This document shows, piece by piece, positions 1-6,841 of a stretch of 23,295 nt of DNA. This DNA is from an uncultured Paracoccaceae bacterium (GTDB lineage Bacteria; Pseudomonadota; Alphaproteobacteria; Rhodobacterales; Rhodobacteraceae). The stretch spans positions 1 to 23,295 of the forward strand of contig CALFYQ010000206.1 of assembly GCA_937952085.1 (NCBI GenBank), in the 5' to 3' direction. Every line of letters starts with the position of its first letter. The first letter of the stretch is position 1. The notes under the pieces are model-generated. The model saw nothing but the letters and a program-made list of their open reading frames with translations, did no database searches and was not told where the DNA came from. A program made the position numbers and the translations under genes.

Positions 1-167
1 TCTCCGGCGGCTCGGACGGGGACCCGACGCGGCTCACCGTCTCCGCCGGCGTCGCGATCCTCACCGAGGGCGACCGCACCGTAACGGACCTCATCCGACG
101 CGCCGACGCCGCGCTCCGCGACGCCAAGCAGAGCGGCCGAGACCGGATCGGCGTCGCCGCCGCCTGA
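1..167 (+). CDS. GGDEF diguanylate cyclase, C-terminal fragment
   Basis: The gene is cut by the window edge; the reading frame starts at base 3 and ends at TGA 165-167, giving the last 54 residues. The peptide has the C-terminal pattern of a GGDEF domain: a strand reading TVSAGVAIL followed by a helix reading DLIRRADAALRDAKQSGRDR. This matches the usual 'S.GvA....E....LL..AD.ALY.AK..GRnrv' ending of diguanylate cyclases, which make the second messenger c-di-GMP. The GGDEF signature and any sensor domain lie outside the window, so activity cannot be judged. The alanine-leucine-arginine in place of the common ALY is a mild deviation. A predicted c-di-GMP receptor glycosyltransferase lies further on at 14625, but no direct link can be shown. 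Confidence 0.85.
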   Translation, partial: SGGSDGDPTRLTVSAGVAILTEGDRTVTDLIRRADAALRDAKQSGRDRIGVAAA

Positions 168-594
168 AGCGGGTCGGCGGAGCGGGTCGGATCGCGGAGA
201 GCGGTTCGGAGTCGTCTCCCGAAGGCTCCTGGAACGAGCCGCGATCCTACCGCTGCGGCCGATCTGAGCGCAGAGGGCTGCGCCAGCCCCTGGGTGGGCG
301 CCCGTTCCGGTCGGCATGGTCGCTTTATTGCGTCGCCCCGACCTCGACCCGAGCCGCCTGAGAGAGCCGGGCGGCGCCTGCCCGCGTGAGGGGCGGGCGC
401 GGCCCGGGCTGGTCGCCCGGACCTGGAGGGATGAGCGGATTCGCGCCCCTATCCCAAGCGTAGCAACTCAAACCGGCGACGACGATACGCGACAGCGCAT
501 CGACGCCCCGCAGCGCGAGTATTCGGACGTCGACTCCCTTCAACGAAGCGGCTTCACCAAGCCGACCAAGCGGCCCGGGACGAAGAGACCCCGC
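168..594. other. Gene-free stretch between the GGDEF gene and the D-amino-acid operon
   Basis: No convincing gene is present. It starts with a 10-base direct repeat (AGCGGGTCGG at 168-177 and 181-190) and contains copy A of the intergenic repeat (273-432). Long open frames cross it on both strands, but they continue through the real gene at 595 in the wrong frame and resemble no family. The right part (433-594) is noticeably less GC-rich than the flanking genes, and I see no tRNA or clear terminator in it. Confidence 0.6.
273..432 (+). repeat. Dispersed intergenic repeat, copy A (about 160 bp)
   Basis: This segment aligns over its full length with 22191-22352 at the other end of the window. 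The conserved blocks are a GAGGGCTG start, a GGGTGG block, a GCGTCGCC block, then a nearly identical 3' core (375-432 against 22293-22352) that includes 26 consecutive identical bases. It is rich in inverted repeats: GGGCTG-CGC-CAGCCC at 275-289, GCCCGC/GCGGGC arms around 379-399, and GGCCCGG/CCGGACC arms around 401-423. Both copies lie between genes. Family and function are unknown to me; a REP/BIME-like element, a structured RNA or a decayed mobile fragment are all possible. Confidence 0.7.
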
Positions 595-1452
595 TCAGAT
601 CGCCGCCTTACGGCTTTCCTCAATGTAGAGTTCGCGGAGCCGGGAGGCGACCGGGCCGGGCGCGCCGCTCCCGATCGTCGCGCCGTCGATCTCCACCACC
701 GCGGTGACGAAGGCCGAGGCGGCGGTGCAGAAGGCCTCGTCGGCCGCCTTCGCCTCCTCCACCGTGAAGGCGCGCTCCTCGACCGACATCTGCGCCTCGC
801 GGGCGTATCGGATCACCGCGGCGCGGGTGATGCCATGGAGGATGTCGTTGGAAAGCTGGCGGGTGACAATCACCCCGTCCTTCACAATCCAGGCGTTGTT
901 CGAGGTGCCCTCGTTGACGAGCCCGTCGGTCACCAGCCAGGCGTCGTCCTTGCCGGCGGCCTTCGCCTCCATCTTGGCGAAGGAGGGGAAGAGGAGCTGC
1001 GTCGTCTTGATGTCCCGCCGCGCCCAGCGCTGGTCTTCGAGCGTGATGACCTTGAGCCCGGTCTTCGCCGAAGGCGAATTCACCAGGTCCTTCGACTGGG
1101 TGAAAAGCACGATGCCCGGCGCACAGTCCTCGCCCGGCCAGGCGAAGTCCCGGTCGCCGGGGGCGCCGCGGGTGATCTGGAGATAGATCATGCCGTTCGT
1201 CAACGAATTCCGCGCCACGAGTTCGCGGTGGATCGCCAGAAGCTCCTCCTCGGAGCAGGCCGGCTTCATCTTGAGCTCGGAAAGGGAGCGGTGGAGCCGG
1301 GCGGTGTGCCCGGGAAAATCGACGAGCTTGCCGTCGATCACAGAGGTCACCTCGTAAACCCCGTCCGCCATCAGGAAGGCGCGGTCGAAGACCGAGACCT
1401 TCGCCTCCGCCTCCGGCACGTAGTCCCCGTTCACATAGACGATGCGGCTCAT
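595..1452 (-). CDS. dat: D-amino-acid aminotransferase (PLP fold type IV)
   Basis: A 285-residue class IV PLP aminotransferase, the usual length for D-alanine/D-amino-acid transaminases, which swap amino groups between D-amino acids and 2-oxoglutarate to give D-glutamate. Visible motifs are NGDYVPE near the start, FDRAF at 22-26, Tyr33, ITRG at 93-96 with Arg101 (the carboxylate-binding arginine region), RRDIKTTQLL with the likely PLP lysine K149, NEGTSNN at 180-186 with E181, and ILHGITR at 204-210. I chose ATG 1452 (MSRIVYVNG): the upstream TTG at 1464 lies inside the preceding gene, and only 2 bases separate that gene's stop from ATG 1452, so the two are probably coupled. It is the third gene of the dgcN-dgcA-dat operon. 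Branched-chain or aminodeoxychorismate lyase relatives are less likely given the motifs and neighbours. Confidence 0.85.
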   Translation of the reverse strand: MSRIVYVNGDYVPEAEAKVSVFDRAFLMADGVYEVTSVIDGKLVDFPGHTARLHRSLSELKMKPACSEEELLAIHRELVARNSLTNGMIYLQITRGAPGDRDFAWPGEDCAPGIVLFTQSKDLVNSPSAKTGLKVITLEDQRWARRDIKTTQLLFPSFAKMEAKAAGKDDAWLVTDGLVNEGTSNNAWIVKDGVIVTRQLSNDILHGITRAAVIRYAREAQMSVEERAFTVEEAKAADEAFCTAASAFVTAVVEIDGATIGSGAPGPVASRLRELYIEESRKAAI

Positions 1453-1454
1453 GC

Positions 1455-2435
1455 TCAACCCCAAAGCTCGGGCGCAGGCGGGTGGACCCCCTGCGCGTCG
1501 TAAAGAAGGCCGGGCCGCCGGTCCCGCGCGAGCAGGAGCGGCCCGTCGAGATCGGTGAAGGCGGCGCCCTGCGCCACCAGCGTCGCCGGCGCCATACCGA
1601 GCGAGGAACCAATCATGCAGCCGACCATGACCTTTAGCCCCGCCGCGGCGGCGGCGTTCCGAAGCTCCAGCGCCTCGGTCAGGCCGCCGGTCTTGTCGAG
1701 CTTGATGTTCACCATGTCGTACTTGCCGATCAGCCCTTCGAGCGAGGCGCGGTCATGCGCCGCCTCGTCGGCGCAGACCGTGAGCGGCCGGTCGGCGCCG
1801 AGAAGCGGCGCGTCCTCGCCCGCCGGAAGCGGCTGTTCGACCATGGCGACGCCAAGTTCGAGGAGAAGCGGCGCAATTTCCGCGTAGAGGTCCAGCGTCC
1901 AGCCCTCGTTGGCGTCGACGATGATCGCCGCCCCCGGCGCGCCGCGACGGACGGCGCGAAGGCGGAGAAGGTCCTCCTCCCCGCCGCCGAGCTTGATCTT
2001 GAGAAGCGGGCGATGCGCGTTCTCGCGCGCCTTCGCCTCCATCTCCTCCGGGCTCGCCAGCGAGAGCGTGTAGGCGGTGATTTCGGGGCCCGGCGCGGCG
2101 AGGCCGAGAAGCTCCCAGACCCGCTTGCCGGCCCGCTTCGCCTCAAGGTCCCAGAACGCGCAGTCGAGCGCGTTCCGGGCGGCGCCCGGCTTCATCTCGG
2201 CGTTCAACGCCTCCCGCGTCCCGCCGCCGGAGGCGAGCCAGCGCTCGATCTCCTCGATCACGCCTTCCTGCGTCTCGCCATAGCGGGCGTAAGGCACGCA
2301 TTCGCCATTGCCGCGATGCGCCCCGTCGATCAGTTCGACCGAGACGACCTCGGCGACCGTCCGGCTGCCGCGGGAGATCGTGAAGACCCCGGCGATCGGG
2401 AACAGCTCGCGCCGGACAATTCCGCGCACGCTCAC
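1455..2435 (-). CDS. dgcA: N-acetyl-D-glutamate racemase DgcA (enolase superfamily, dipeptide-epimerase type)
   Basis: A 326-residue enolase-superfamily protein that general annotation would call an L-Ala-D/L-Glu epimerase. The barrel chemistry is complete: KIK at 146-148 (catalytic lysine pair), DANEGW with metal ligand D174, EQPLP with E200, ADE with D223, and NIKLDKTGG with K245 as the opposite-face base. GCMIGSSLG at 272-280 is typical of this subgroup. The gene overlaps the stop of dgcN by 4 bases (ATGA at 2435-2432) and is followed after 2 bases by the aminotransferase. In the D-glutamate pathway described for marine Proteobacteria, DgcN acetylates D-Glu and DgcA converts N-acetyl-D-Glu to N-acetyl-L-Glu. 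The adjacent dgcN makes this role more likely than murein dipeptide epimerisation, but specificity is inferred from context. Confidence 0.85.
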   Translation of the reverse strand: MSVRGIVRRELFPIAGVFTISRGSRTVAEVVSVELIDGAHRGNGECVPYARYGETQEGVIEEIERWLASGGGTREALNAEMKPGAARNALDCAFWDLEAKRAGKRVWELLGLAAPGPEITAYTLSLASPEEMEAKARENAHRPLLKIKLGGGEEDLLRLRAVRRGAPGAAIIVDANEGWTLDLYAEIAPLLLELGVAMVEQPLPAGEDAPLLGADRPLTVCADEAAHDRASLEGLIGKYDMVNIKLDKTGGLTEALELRNAAAAAGLKVMVGCMIGSSLGMAPATLVAQGAAFTDLDGPLLLARDRRPGLLYDAQGVHPPAPELWG

Positions 2436-3427
2436 GCCAGCGCGTCCACCAGCTTCGCGGCGCCGTAGCGGAACGGGTCGGTAGCCGGCAGGCCGGTCTC
2501 AGCCTCCACCTTGGCGAGATAGGCCTTCGCCTCGTCCTCGGAGAGATGCTGCGTGTTGACCGAGCAGGCGACCGCGACGCAGTTCGGGTTCACCACCCGC
2601 GCCAGCGTCTCGGCGATGGGCCGGAGGTCCATCAGGCTCGGCACCTTGTAGTGCGGCAGGCCGCGCATGTGGGTGCGGGTCGGCTCATGGCAGAGGATGA
2701 GGTAGTCCGGCGCGCCGCCATGGACGAGCGCCATCGTCACCCCGGAATAGGAGGGGTGGAAAAGGCTCCCCTGCCCTTCGATCAGGTCGATATGGTCCTC
2801 GTCGTTCGGCGGGGTCAGCACCTCGACGGCGCCGGCCATGAAGTCCGCCACCACCGCGTCGAGCGGCACGCCGTCGCCGGTGATGAGGATGCCGGTCTGG
2901 CCGGTGGCGCGGAAGGTCGCCTTCCTGCCCCGCGCCAGAAGCTCCTTCTCCATCGCGAGGGCGGTGTACATCTTGCCGCAGGAGCAGTCGGTGCCGACGG
3001 CGAGCACCCGCTTGCCCGGCCGCGCGCGGCCCTCGCCGATGGGATACTTCACCATCGGCAGGCGCACGTCGTAAAGCTTCTTGCCGGTGCGGGCGGCGGC
3101 CTCGACCAGCGGTTTCTGGTCCTTAAGGAGGGTGTGGAGGCCGGCGGCGATGTCCATCCCCGCCTCCATCGCCTCGACCAGCACCGCCATCCAGGCGTCG
3201 GAGATGATGCCGCCGCGGTTGGCGACGCCGATCACCAGCGTCTTGGCGCCGGCGGCCTTCGCCTCGGCGATGGTCATGTCGGTGAGCTTCATGTCGGCCT
3301 TGCAGCCGGGAAGCCGGATCTGGCCGACCGAAGCCTCCGGCCGCCAGTCCTTGATCCCCTGCGCGACCTTCGCCGCGAGCGCGTCGGGCGCGTCGCCGAG
3401 AAAGAGGAGATAGGGCTGTTCGAGCAT
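2432..3427 (-). CDS. dgcN: D-glutamate N-acetyltransferase DgcN (DUF1611 family)
   Basis: A 331-residue protein of the DUF1611 / P-loop type. It has an N-terminal Rossmann-like region, a P-loop-like segment GTDCSCGKMYTA at 145-156, FRATGQTG at 172-179, and a conserved region IEGQGSLFHPSYSG at 216-229. This family was assigned as D-glutamate N-acetyltransferase, first step of a D-Glu catabolic route working with DgcA. I chose ATG 3427 (MLEQPYLL) because a good GGAGG lies 5 bases upstream and the frame beyond it has no family-like sequence. It is the first gene of the operon and overlaps dgcA by 4 bases. The family identity is clear; the biochemical role rests on published relatives and the gene order. 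Confidence 0.85.
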   Translation of the reverse strand: MLEQPYLLFLGDAPDALAAKVAQGIKDWRPEASVGQIRLPGCKADMKLTDMTIAEAKAAGAKTLVIGVANRGGIISDAWMAVLVEAMEAGMDIAAGLHTLLKDQKPLVEAAARTGKKLYDVRLPMVKYPIGEGRARPGKRVLAVGTDCSCGKMYTALAMEKELLARGRKATFRATGQTGILITGDGVPLDAVVADFMAGAVEVLTPPNDEDHIDLIEGQGSLFHPSYSGVTMALVHGGAPDYLILCHEPTRTHMRGLPHYKVPSLMDLRPIAETLARVVNPNCVAVACSVNTQHLSEDEAKAYLAKVEAETGLPATDPFRYGAAKLVDALA

Positions 3428-3453
3428 GAGGGCCTCCGGGCGCTGGACGCCGC

Positions 3454-3483
3454 ATTCGCTTCGATTTCGCCCTTTGGAGTCAA
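3454..3483 (-). promoter_or_regulatory. Candidate sigma-70 promoter of the dgcN operon
   Basis: On the minus strand TTGACT (3483-3478) is a near-perfect -35 element. At 17-18 bases spacing the -10 position reads AGCGAA or GCGAAT (3460-3454), a weak match. It lies about 30 bases upstream of the dgcN ATG, in a locally less GC-rich patch. Only the -35 is convincing. Confidence 0.28.
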
Positions 3484-3616
3484 GGCGCGCTTCGGCGCCG
3501 CAGCGAAATAGGGCGGTGCTTGCGTGATCGAGGCCCGCCGACCGCACATTCGGGAGCAAAGAAGCGCCAGGATGCCGCCCTGCGCAAGATTCTTCGAATT
3601 TCTGTCGTTTCGGCGC

Positions 3617-3838
3617 TCAGTGGCGGCGCGAAATCCGGCTCCAGAGACGCTCCGCGAGCGTCAGCGCGAGAAAGATGGCGGCCGCCCAGAGGAGGAGATC
3701 ATAGTCGCCGAGCCCGAGCTTCCAGACCCAGCCGCGCCAGAGATCGCCCCCGAGCGGCGCCGGAAACGGCCAGAACCGGGAGACATAGGCGAGCGCGAGA
3801 AGGAGCGCCGCGGCGAAGACGAGGCCGAGCGCGCGCAT
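3617..3838 (-). CDS. Small membrane protein, last gene of the Rieske/ferric-reductase operon
   Basis: A 73-residue protein (MRALGLVFAAALLLALAYVS...) with two hydrophobic helices, about 3-19 and 47-62, joined by a Trp-rich loop around DLWRGWVWK, and a basic C-terminus. Its ATG (3838-3836) shares one base with the TGA of the upstream gene, so it is probably co-translated with it. No family is recognised and no metal-binding motif is seen. Coupling and the membrane-protein composition support it as a real gene and a small subunit of the same membrane assembly. A longer in-frame start exists within the upstream gene, but that extension reads as an arginine-rich frame shadow. Confidence 0.6.
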   Translation of the reverse strand: MRALGLVFAAALLLALAYVSRFWPFPAPLGGDLWRGWVWKLGLGDYDLLLWAAAIFLALTLAERLWSRISRRH

Positions 3839-4590
3839 CAGATCGGCGCCAGCGAGGCGGGGTCGATCCGGAAGACCAGAAGGTCGCCCCGGCGGGAGAT
3901 TTCCCCCTCCGCGGTGACGATCGCCGCCATGTGCGCCAGCGCCGCCTCCGGCAGCGGCCCGCCATCCGGCCCGGCGAGCAGGAGGAATTCGGAGCCTTCG
4001 ACCGGCGCCGCCGAGACGAAGACGGCCGGCACGCCGCCGATCACGCAGAGGTTCGCGCAGGCCTTGTGCGCCAGGCCGCGGCCCGGCCGCATCGCCCCGG
4101 CGGCGCATTTGCCGTCGCAGATCTCCCCTGTCAGCCGCCAGCGGCCGAGCGGGACCTCTGCGGGGATCGCCGCCGCGCCTTCGAGCGGCGTCAGCGCCTC
4201 CGGCCCCCAGCCGATCTGCAGCATGTCGAGATCGCCGCGCTTCAGGATCACGCCTTTCGCGCGGACCAGCGTGCCGTCCATCCCCTCGGCCTGCGGCGGG
4301 GAGAACTTGCCGCCGCCCGAAAGCATCATCGTCCGCCCCGCCGGCAGCCGCTCGTTCCCCTCGGTGACGTAGAGGAGCGGATAGGGCGAAAGTTGAAGCA
4401 CGCCCGTCACCTCCTGCTCGCCGAGATCGAAGCGGAAGCCGCCCGCTTCCGGCGCGCGCTGCGCCGTCGCCGCGAGCCAGCCGACAGCGCCGAAGACGAG
4501 GATGAGGAGCGCCCCGGCCGCCAGCAGGAAGGCCCGGAGCCCCGGCGGCACCGGGAAGAAGCCGACGAAGAACTCGTCCCGCGCGCTCAT
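3838..4590 (-). CDS. Membrane-anchored protein with a C-x3-C-x15-C-x3-C motif, function unknown
   Basis: A 250-residue protein with one N-terminal transmembrane helix (about 20-41) and a large soluble part, probably periplasmic. The striking feature is a four-cysteine block: C158-x3-C162, then 15 residues, then C178-x3-C182, with the interior containing MRPGRGLAHKA and followed by GGVPAVFV. The segment 50-145 looks like a beta-rich domain with alternating hydrophobic strands. The ATG at 4590 overlaps the stop of the upstream Rieske fusion by 4 bases (ATGA), and its own stop overlaps the next gene by 1 base. The cysteines could bind a metal or iron-sulfur cluster or form disulfides; with a Rieske partner, an electron-transfer role is an inference. 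I do not recognise a named family. Confidence 0.75.
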   Translation of the reverse strand: MSARDEFFVGFFPVPPGLRAFLLAAGALLILVFGAVGWLAATAQRAPEAGGFRFDLGEQEVTGVLQLSPYPLLYVTEGNERLPAGRTMMLSGGGKFSPPQAEGMDGTLVRAKGVILKRGDLDMLQIGWGPEALTPLEGAAAIPAEVPLGRWRLTGEICDGKCAAGAMRPGRGLAHKACANLCVIGGVPAVFVSAAPVEGSEFLLLAGPDGGPLPEAALAHMAAIVTAEGEISRRGDLLVFRIDPASLAPI

Positions 4591-5624
4591 GCCCCAGCCT
4601 CCAGCGGCGTCACCGGCGTGCCGGGCGGGTTCGCGCGCGGATCGACCTCGACGAAACCGTTGCGGAGCCGGAGCCGGTAGGTCGGCAGCTTTTCGGTGAA
4701 GGGGGCCGGCGCGCAGCCATCCTCCAGCCGGTACTGGAAGCCGTGCCATGGGCAGGTGACGCAGCCGTCGATCACCCGCCCCTCGCCGAGCGGCCCGTTC
4801 TGGTGCGCGCAGGCGTTGGAGATGGCGGAAAGCCGCCCCTCATGCCGGAAGACGGCGACGCGCTCCCCGGTCGAGAGCCGGGCGACGCGGGCGCGGCCCT
4901 CGGCGATCTCGGCGGGCCGGCAGACCGCCTCCCAGCTTCCGGCGCCCGAATCCACGTCGCGCCGCCGCTCATGCGCCCATGCGGCGACATGGAGCCCCGC
5001 GACGAGAAGCGCGCCGGCCCAGACGAGGATCGGAAAGCCGAGCGGCTCGCTCTGCGCGACGCCGAGCGTCACGTGGCCCACCACCGCGGCGTAGGCCGGG
5101 TAGATCAGGTAATGGAGCGCCTTCCAGATCCGCGGGGTGAGGAACGAGAGCCAGAAATCGTGGCTCGTCGCGGCGAGTATAAGGAGCGATATGAGCGCGA
5201 CGATCCCGAGCGCTTCGAACGGAAAGCCGAGGGCGGAGCCGTAGGCGCGGTTGGAGAAAAGGATCGCCTCCCAGCTGTCGAGCGGCGTGAAGGCGAAATA
5301 CCAGCCGAAGACGAAGAGGAAATGGCTCACCGCCACCACCGCCGTCATCACCCCGAAATGGCGCCGGTTGTAGAGGACCGGCAGGAAGCGCCGGTCGAGC
5401 CGCGCCAGCGGACCAATGGCGAGGATCACCGTCATCATCAGGAAAGCGCAGGAACCGAAGGCGCGGGCGTTGTGGATCTGCGGCGTGACCGGCGGGTCCT
5501 GCCCGAGAAGCCCGGGCCCAAGCTCGACGAAGACATAGAGATAGAGCCCGACGGCGAGCGCGAGCGCAGCGTCGTACCAGTACTTGAAGCGGTTCCACTG
5601 GACCGGGATGTAGGCGACGCTCAT
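4587..5624 (-). CDS. Ferric-reductase-type haem membrane domain fused to a Rieske [2Fe-2S] domain
   Basis: 345 residues. Residues about 17-220 form a six-helix membrane domain of the ferric-reductase/MsrQ type. Histidine pairs spaced for b-haem binding sit in two helices: H89/H101 and H171/H184. Residues about 228-330 are a Rieske domain with C272-x-H274 and C291-x2-H294 (CAHQNGPLGEG ... CPWHGFQYRL), the normal ligand set, plus an extra C288. The Rieske part resembles the soluble, dioxygenase-ferredoxin type. The ATG (5624) overlaps the upstream gene's stop by 4 bases, as does its own stop with the next gene. Electron flow between the [2Fe-2S] centre and membrane haem is implied by the architecture; donor, acceptor and substrate are unknown. 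No FAD/NAD domain of a classical ferric reductase is present. Confidence 0.85.
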   Translation of the reverse strand: MSVAYIPVQWNRFKYWYDAALALAVGLYLYVFVELGPGLLGQDPPVTPQIHNARAFGSCAFLMMTVILAIGPLARLDRRFLPVLYNRRHFGVMTAVVAVSHFLFVFGWYFAFTPLDSWEAILFSNRAYGSALGFPFEALGIVALISLLILAATSHDFWLSFLTPRIWKALHYLIYPAYAAVVGHVTLGVAQSEPLGFPILVWAGALLVAGLHVAAWAHERRRDVDSGAGSWEAVCRPAEIAEGRARVARLSTGERVAVFRHEGRLSAISNACAHQNGPLGEGRVIDGCVTCPWHGFQYRLEDGCAPAPFTEKLPTYRLRLRNGFVEVDPRANPPGTPVTPLEAGA

Positions 5625-5989
5625 TTCGCGGGCGGCTCCAGCAGGACCGGCGGCGCGCCCTCCGGCCAGGCCTGCCGGATCGTCAGCCCGGTTCCGATCA
5701 GGAGCGGGATCGCCACGGCGAAGAGAAGCGCCGCAAGCGCATGGGAGCGCCGCGGCGGCCGATGCCGTTTCGACCAATCGTCCTGTCCCGCCTCCAGCAC
5801 CAGCCAGCGCCAGAGGACGAGCGGCCAGATCAGCAGGATCGCCGGCAGGAGGAGCGGCCGGAAGGCGTAGGAGCCGCGGGCGTTCGGCTCCACCCGGTCG
5901 ATCCCCCAGAGGAGGAACGGCAGCGCCGTCGCGGCCCCGGCCCAGAGCCAGAGGCGGGCGAGATCGACGAGAAGGGCGGCCGTCTCCAT
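5621..5989 (-). CDS. Small three-helix membrane protein, first gene of the Rieske/ferric-reductase operon
   Basis: 122 residues with three hydrophobic helices at about 10-30, 44-64 and 83-103, a basic loop KRHRPPRRSH between helices 2 and 3, and a proline-rich tail. ATG 5989 is preceded by a purine-rich GGGGGGAGAC ribosome-binding site; the frame extends further upstream, but that part is antisense to the cyclase remnant and not family-like. Its stop overlaps the start of the Rieske fusion by 4 bases, so it is the leader of a four-gene coupled operon. No haem-binding histidine pair or cysteine motif is visible. I do not recognise the family; a structural or assembly subunit is plausible. Confidence 0.65.
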   Translation of the reverse strand: METAALLVDLARLWLWAGAATALPFLLWGIDRVEPNARGSYAFRPLLLPAILLIWPLVLWRWLVLEAGQDDWSKRHRPPRRSHALAALLFAVAIPLLIGTGLTIRQAWPEGAPPVLLEPPAK

Positions 5990-6094
5990 GTCTCCCCCCG
6001 GCGGCGCGGCCGGCAGACTATCGTTCCGCCCGGGCGCGGGAAACATCACGTTGTCGAGAGCCGCAGCACCGTTTCCCTCGCCGCGCGACGTGGG

Positions 6095-6838
6095 GTGAAC
6101 TCGCGCGAAGAGGGCGCAAGGGCGGAACGGCCGTTGCAGCGAAAGCTCGCCGCAGCGCTGGCGGCCGACATCGCCGGGTTTTCCCGCCTCGTCGGCGCGG
6201 ACGAGGAAGGCGCCCTCGCCCACCAGCGCGCGATACGGCGGGAGATCGTCGCGCCGCTCCTCGAGGCGCATGGCGGCCGGGTCGCCAACACTGCCGGTGA
6301 CAGCCGCCTGATCGAGTCGCCCTCCGCGGTCGAGGCGGTGCGCTTCGCCGTCGCGATACAGGCCGGGATCGCGGACACGAATGCGGACGCGCCGCCGGAT
6401 CGGCGGATCGACGACCGCATCGGCGTCAATGTCGACGACGTCCTCGCCAAGGGGGGACCTTCTCGGCGACGGCGTGAACATCCCCGCGCGGCTCGAGGCG
6501 CTGGCCCCGCCCGGCAGCATCGTCGTCAGCCGCACGGCGCGGGACCAGGTGCGCCACCTTTCGGAGATGCGGCTGGCCGATCTCGTCGCCGACCGTGGCG
6601 GCGATACGGGGACGACGTGACGGCCAAGCCGCTGGCGAGAATGAACCTGATCGCCGCGCTATCGCTGAGCGGCGATCTCGATGCGGCCCGGGCCGAGGCG
6701 GGCAAGCTGAAGCCGGACGAGCTCTTCGCCAACACGCGCCCGGTGAAGTATTGTGACGGGATCAAACGCGACATCGATTTCCGCGAAAGCTACATCCGCG
6801 CGCTCATCGCCGCTGGCGCGCCGACGGACCGCAAATAG
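6095..6838 (+). pseudogene. Decayed class III adenylate/guanylate cyclase with C-terminal repeat-region remnant
   Basis: Three pieces in two frames match one cyclase family. Piece 1 (from GTG 6095 or TTG 6134 to about 6450) carries LAADIAGFSRLVGADEEG with the first metal aspartate, then NTAGDSRLIESPS where functional relatives have a TGDG-type turn, and RIDDRIGVN. A run of six Gs (6451-6456) shifts the frame; five would keep it open. Piece 2 (about 6457-6600) continues GDLLGDGVNIPARLEALA and SRTARDQVR, the rest of the catalytic domain. Piece 3 (about 6612-6838, back in the first frame) is the end of the TPR-like C-terminal region, so most of that region is missing between pieces 2 and 3. With a frameshift, a large deletion and a changed active-site turn, it is very unlikely to make cAMP. 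It ends 3 bases from the convergent araC-type gene. Confidence 0.85.
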
Positions 6839-6841
6839 CCT

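Noticed and set aside
316..1503. A plus-strand frame from the intergenic repeat across the aminotransferase
   Set aside because: Antisense to the aminotransferase over most of its length and without any domain; only its first part lies in the repeat.
2546..3511. Plus-strand 300-codon frame over dgcN
   Set aside because: Histidine/glycine/arginine-rich antisense translation; dgcN on the other strand has full-length family similarity and a good ribosome-binding site.
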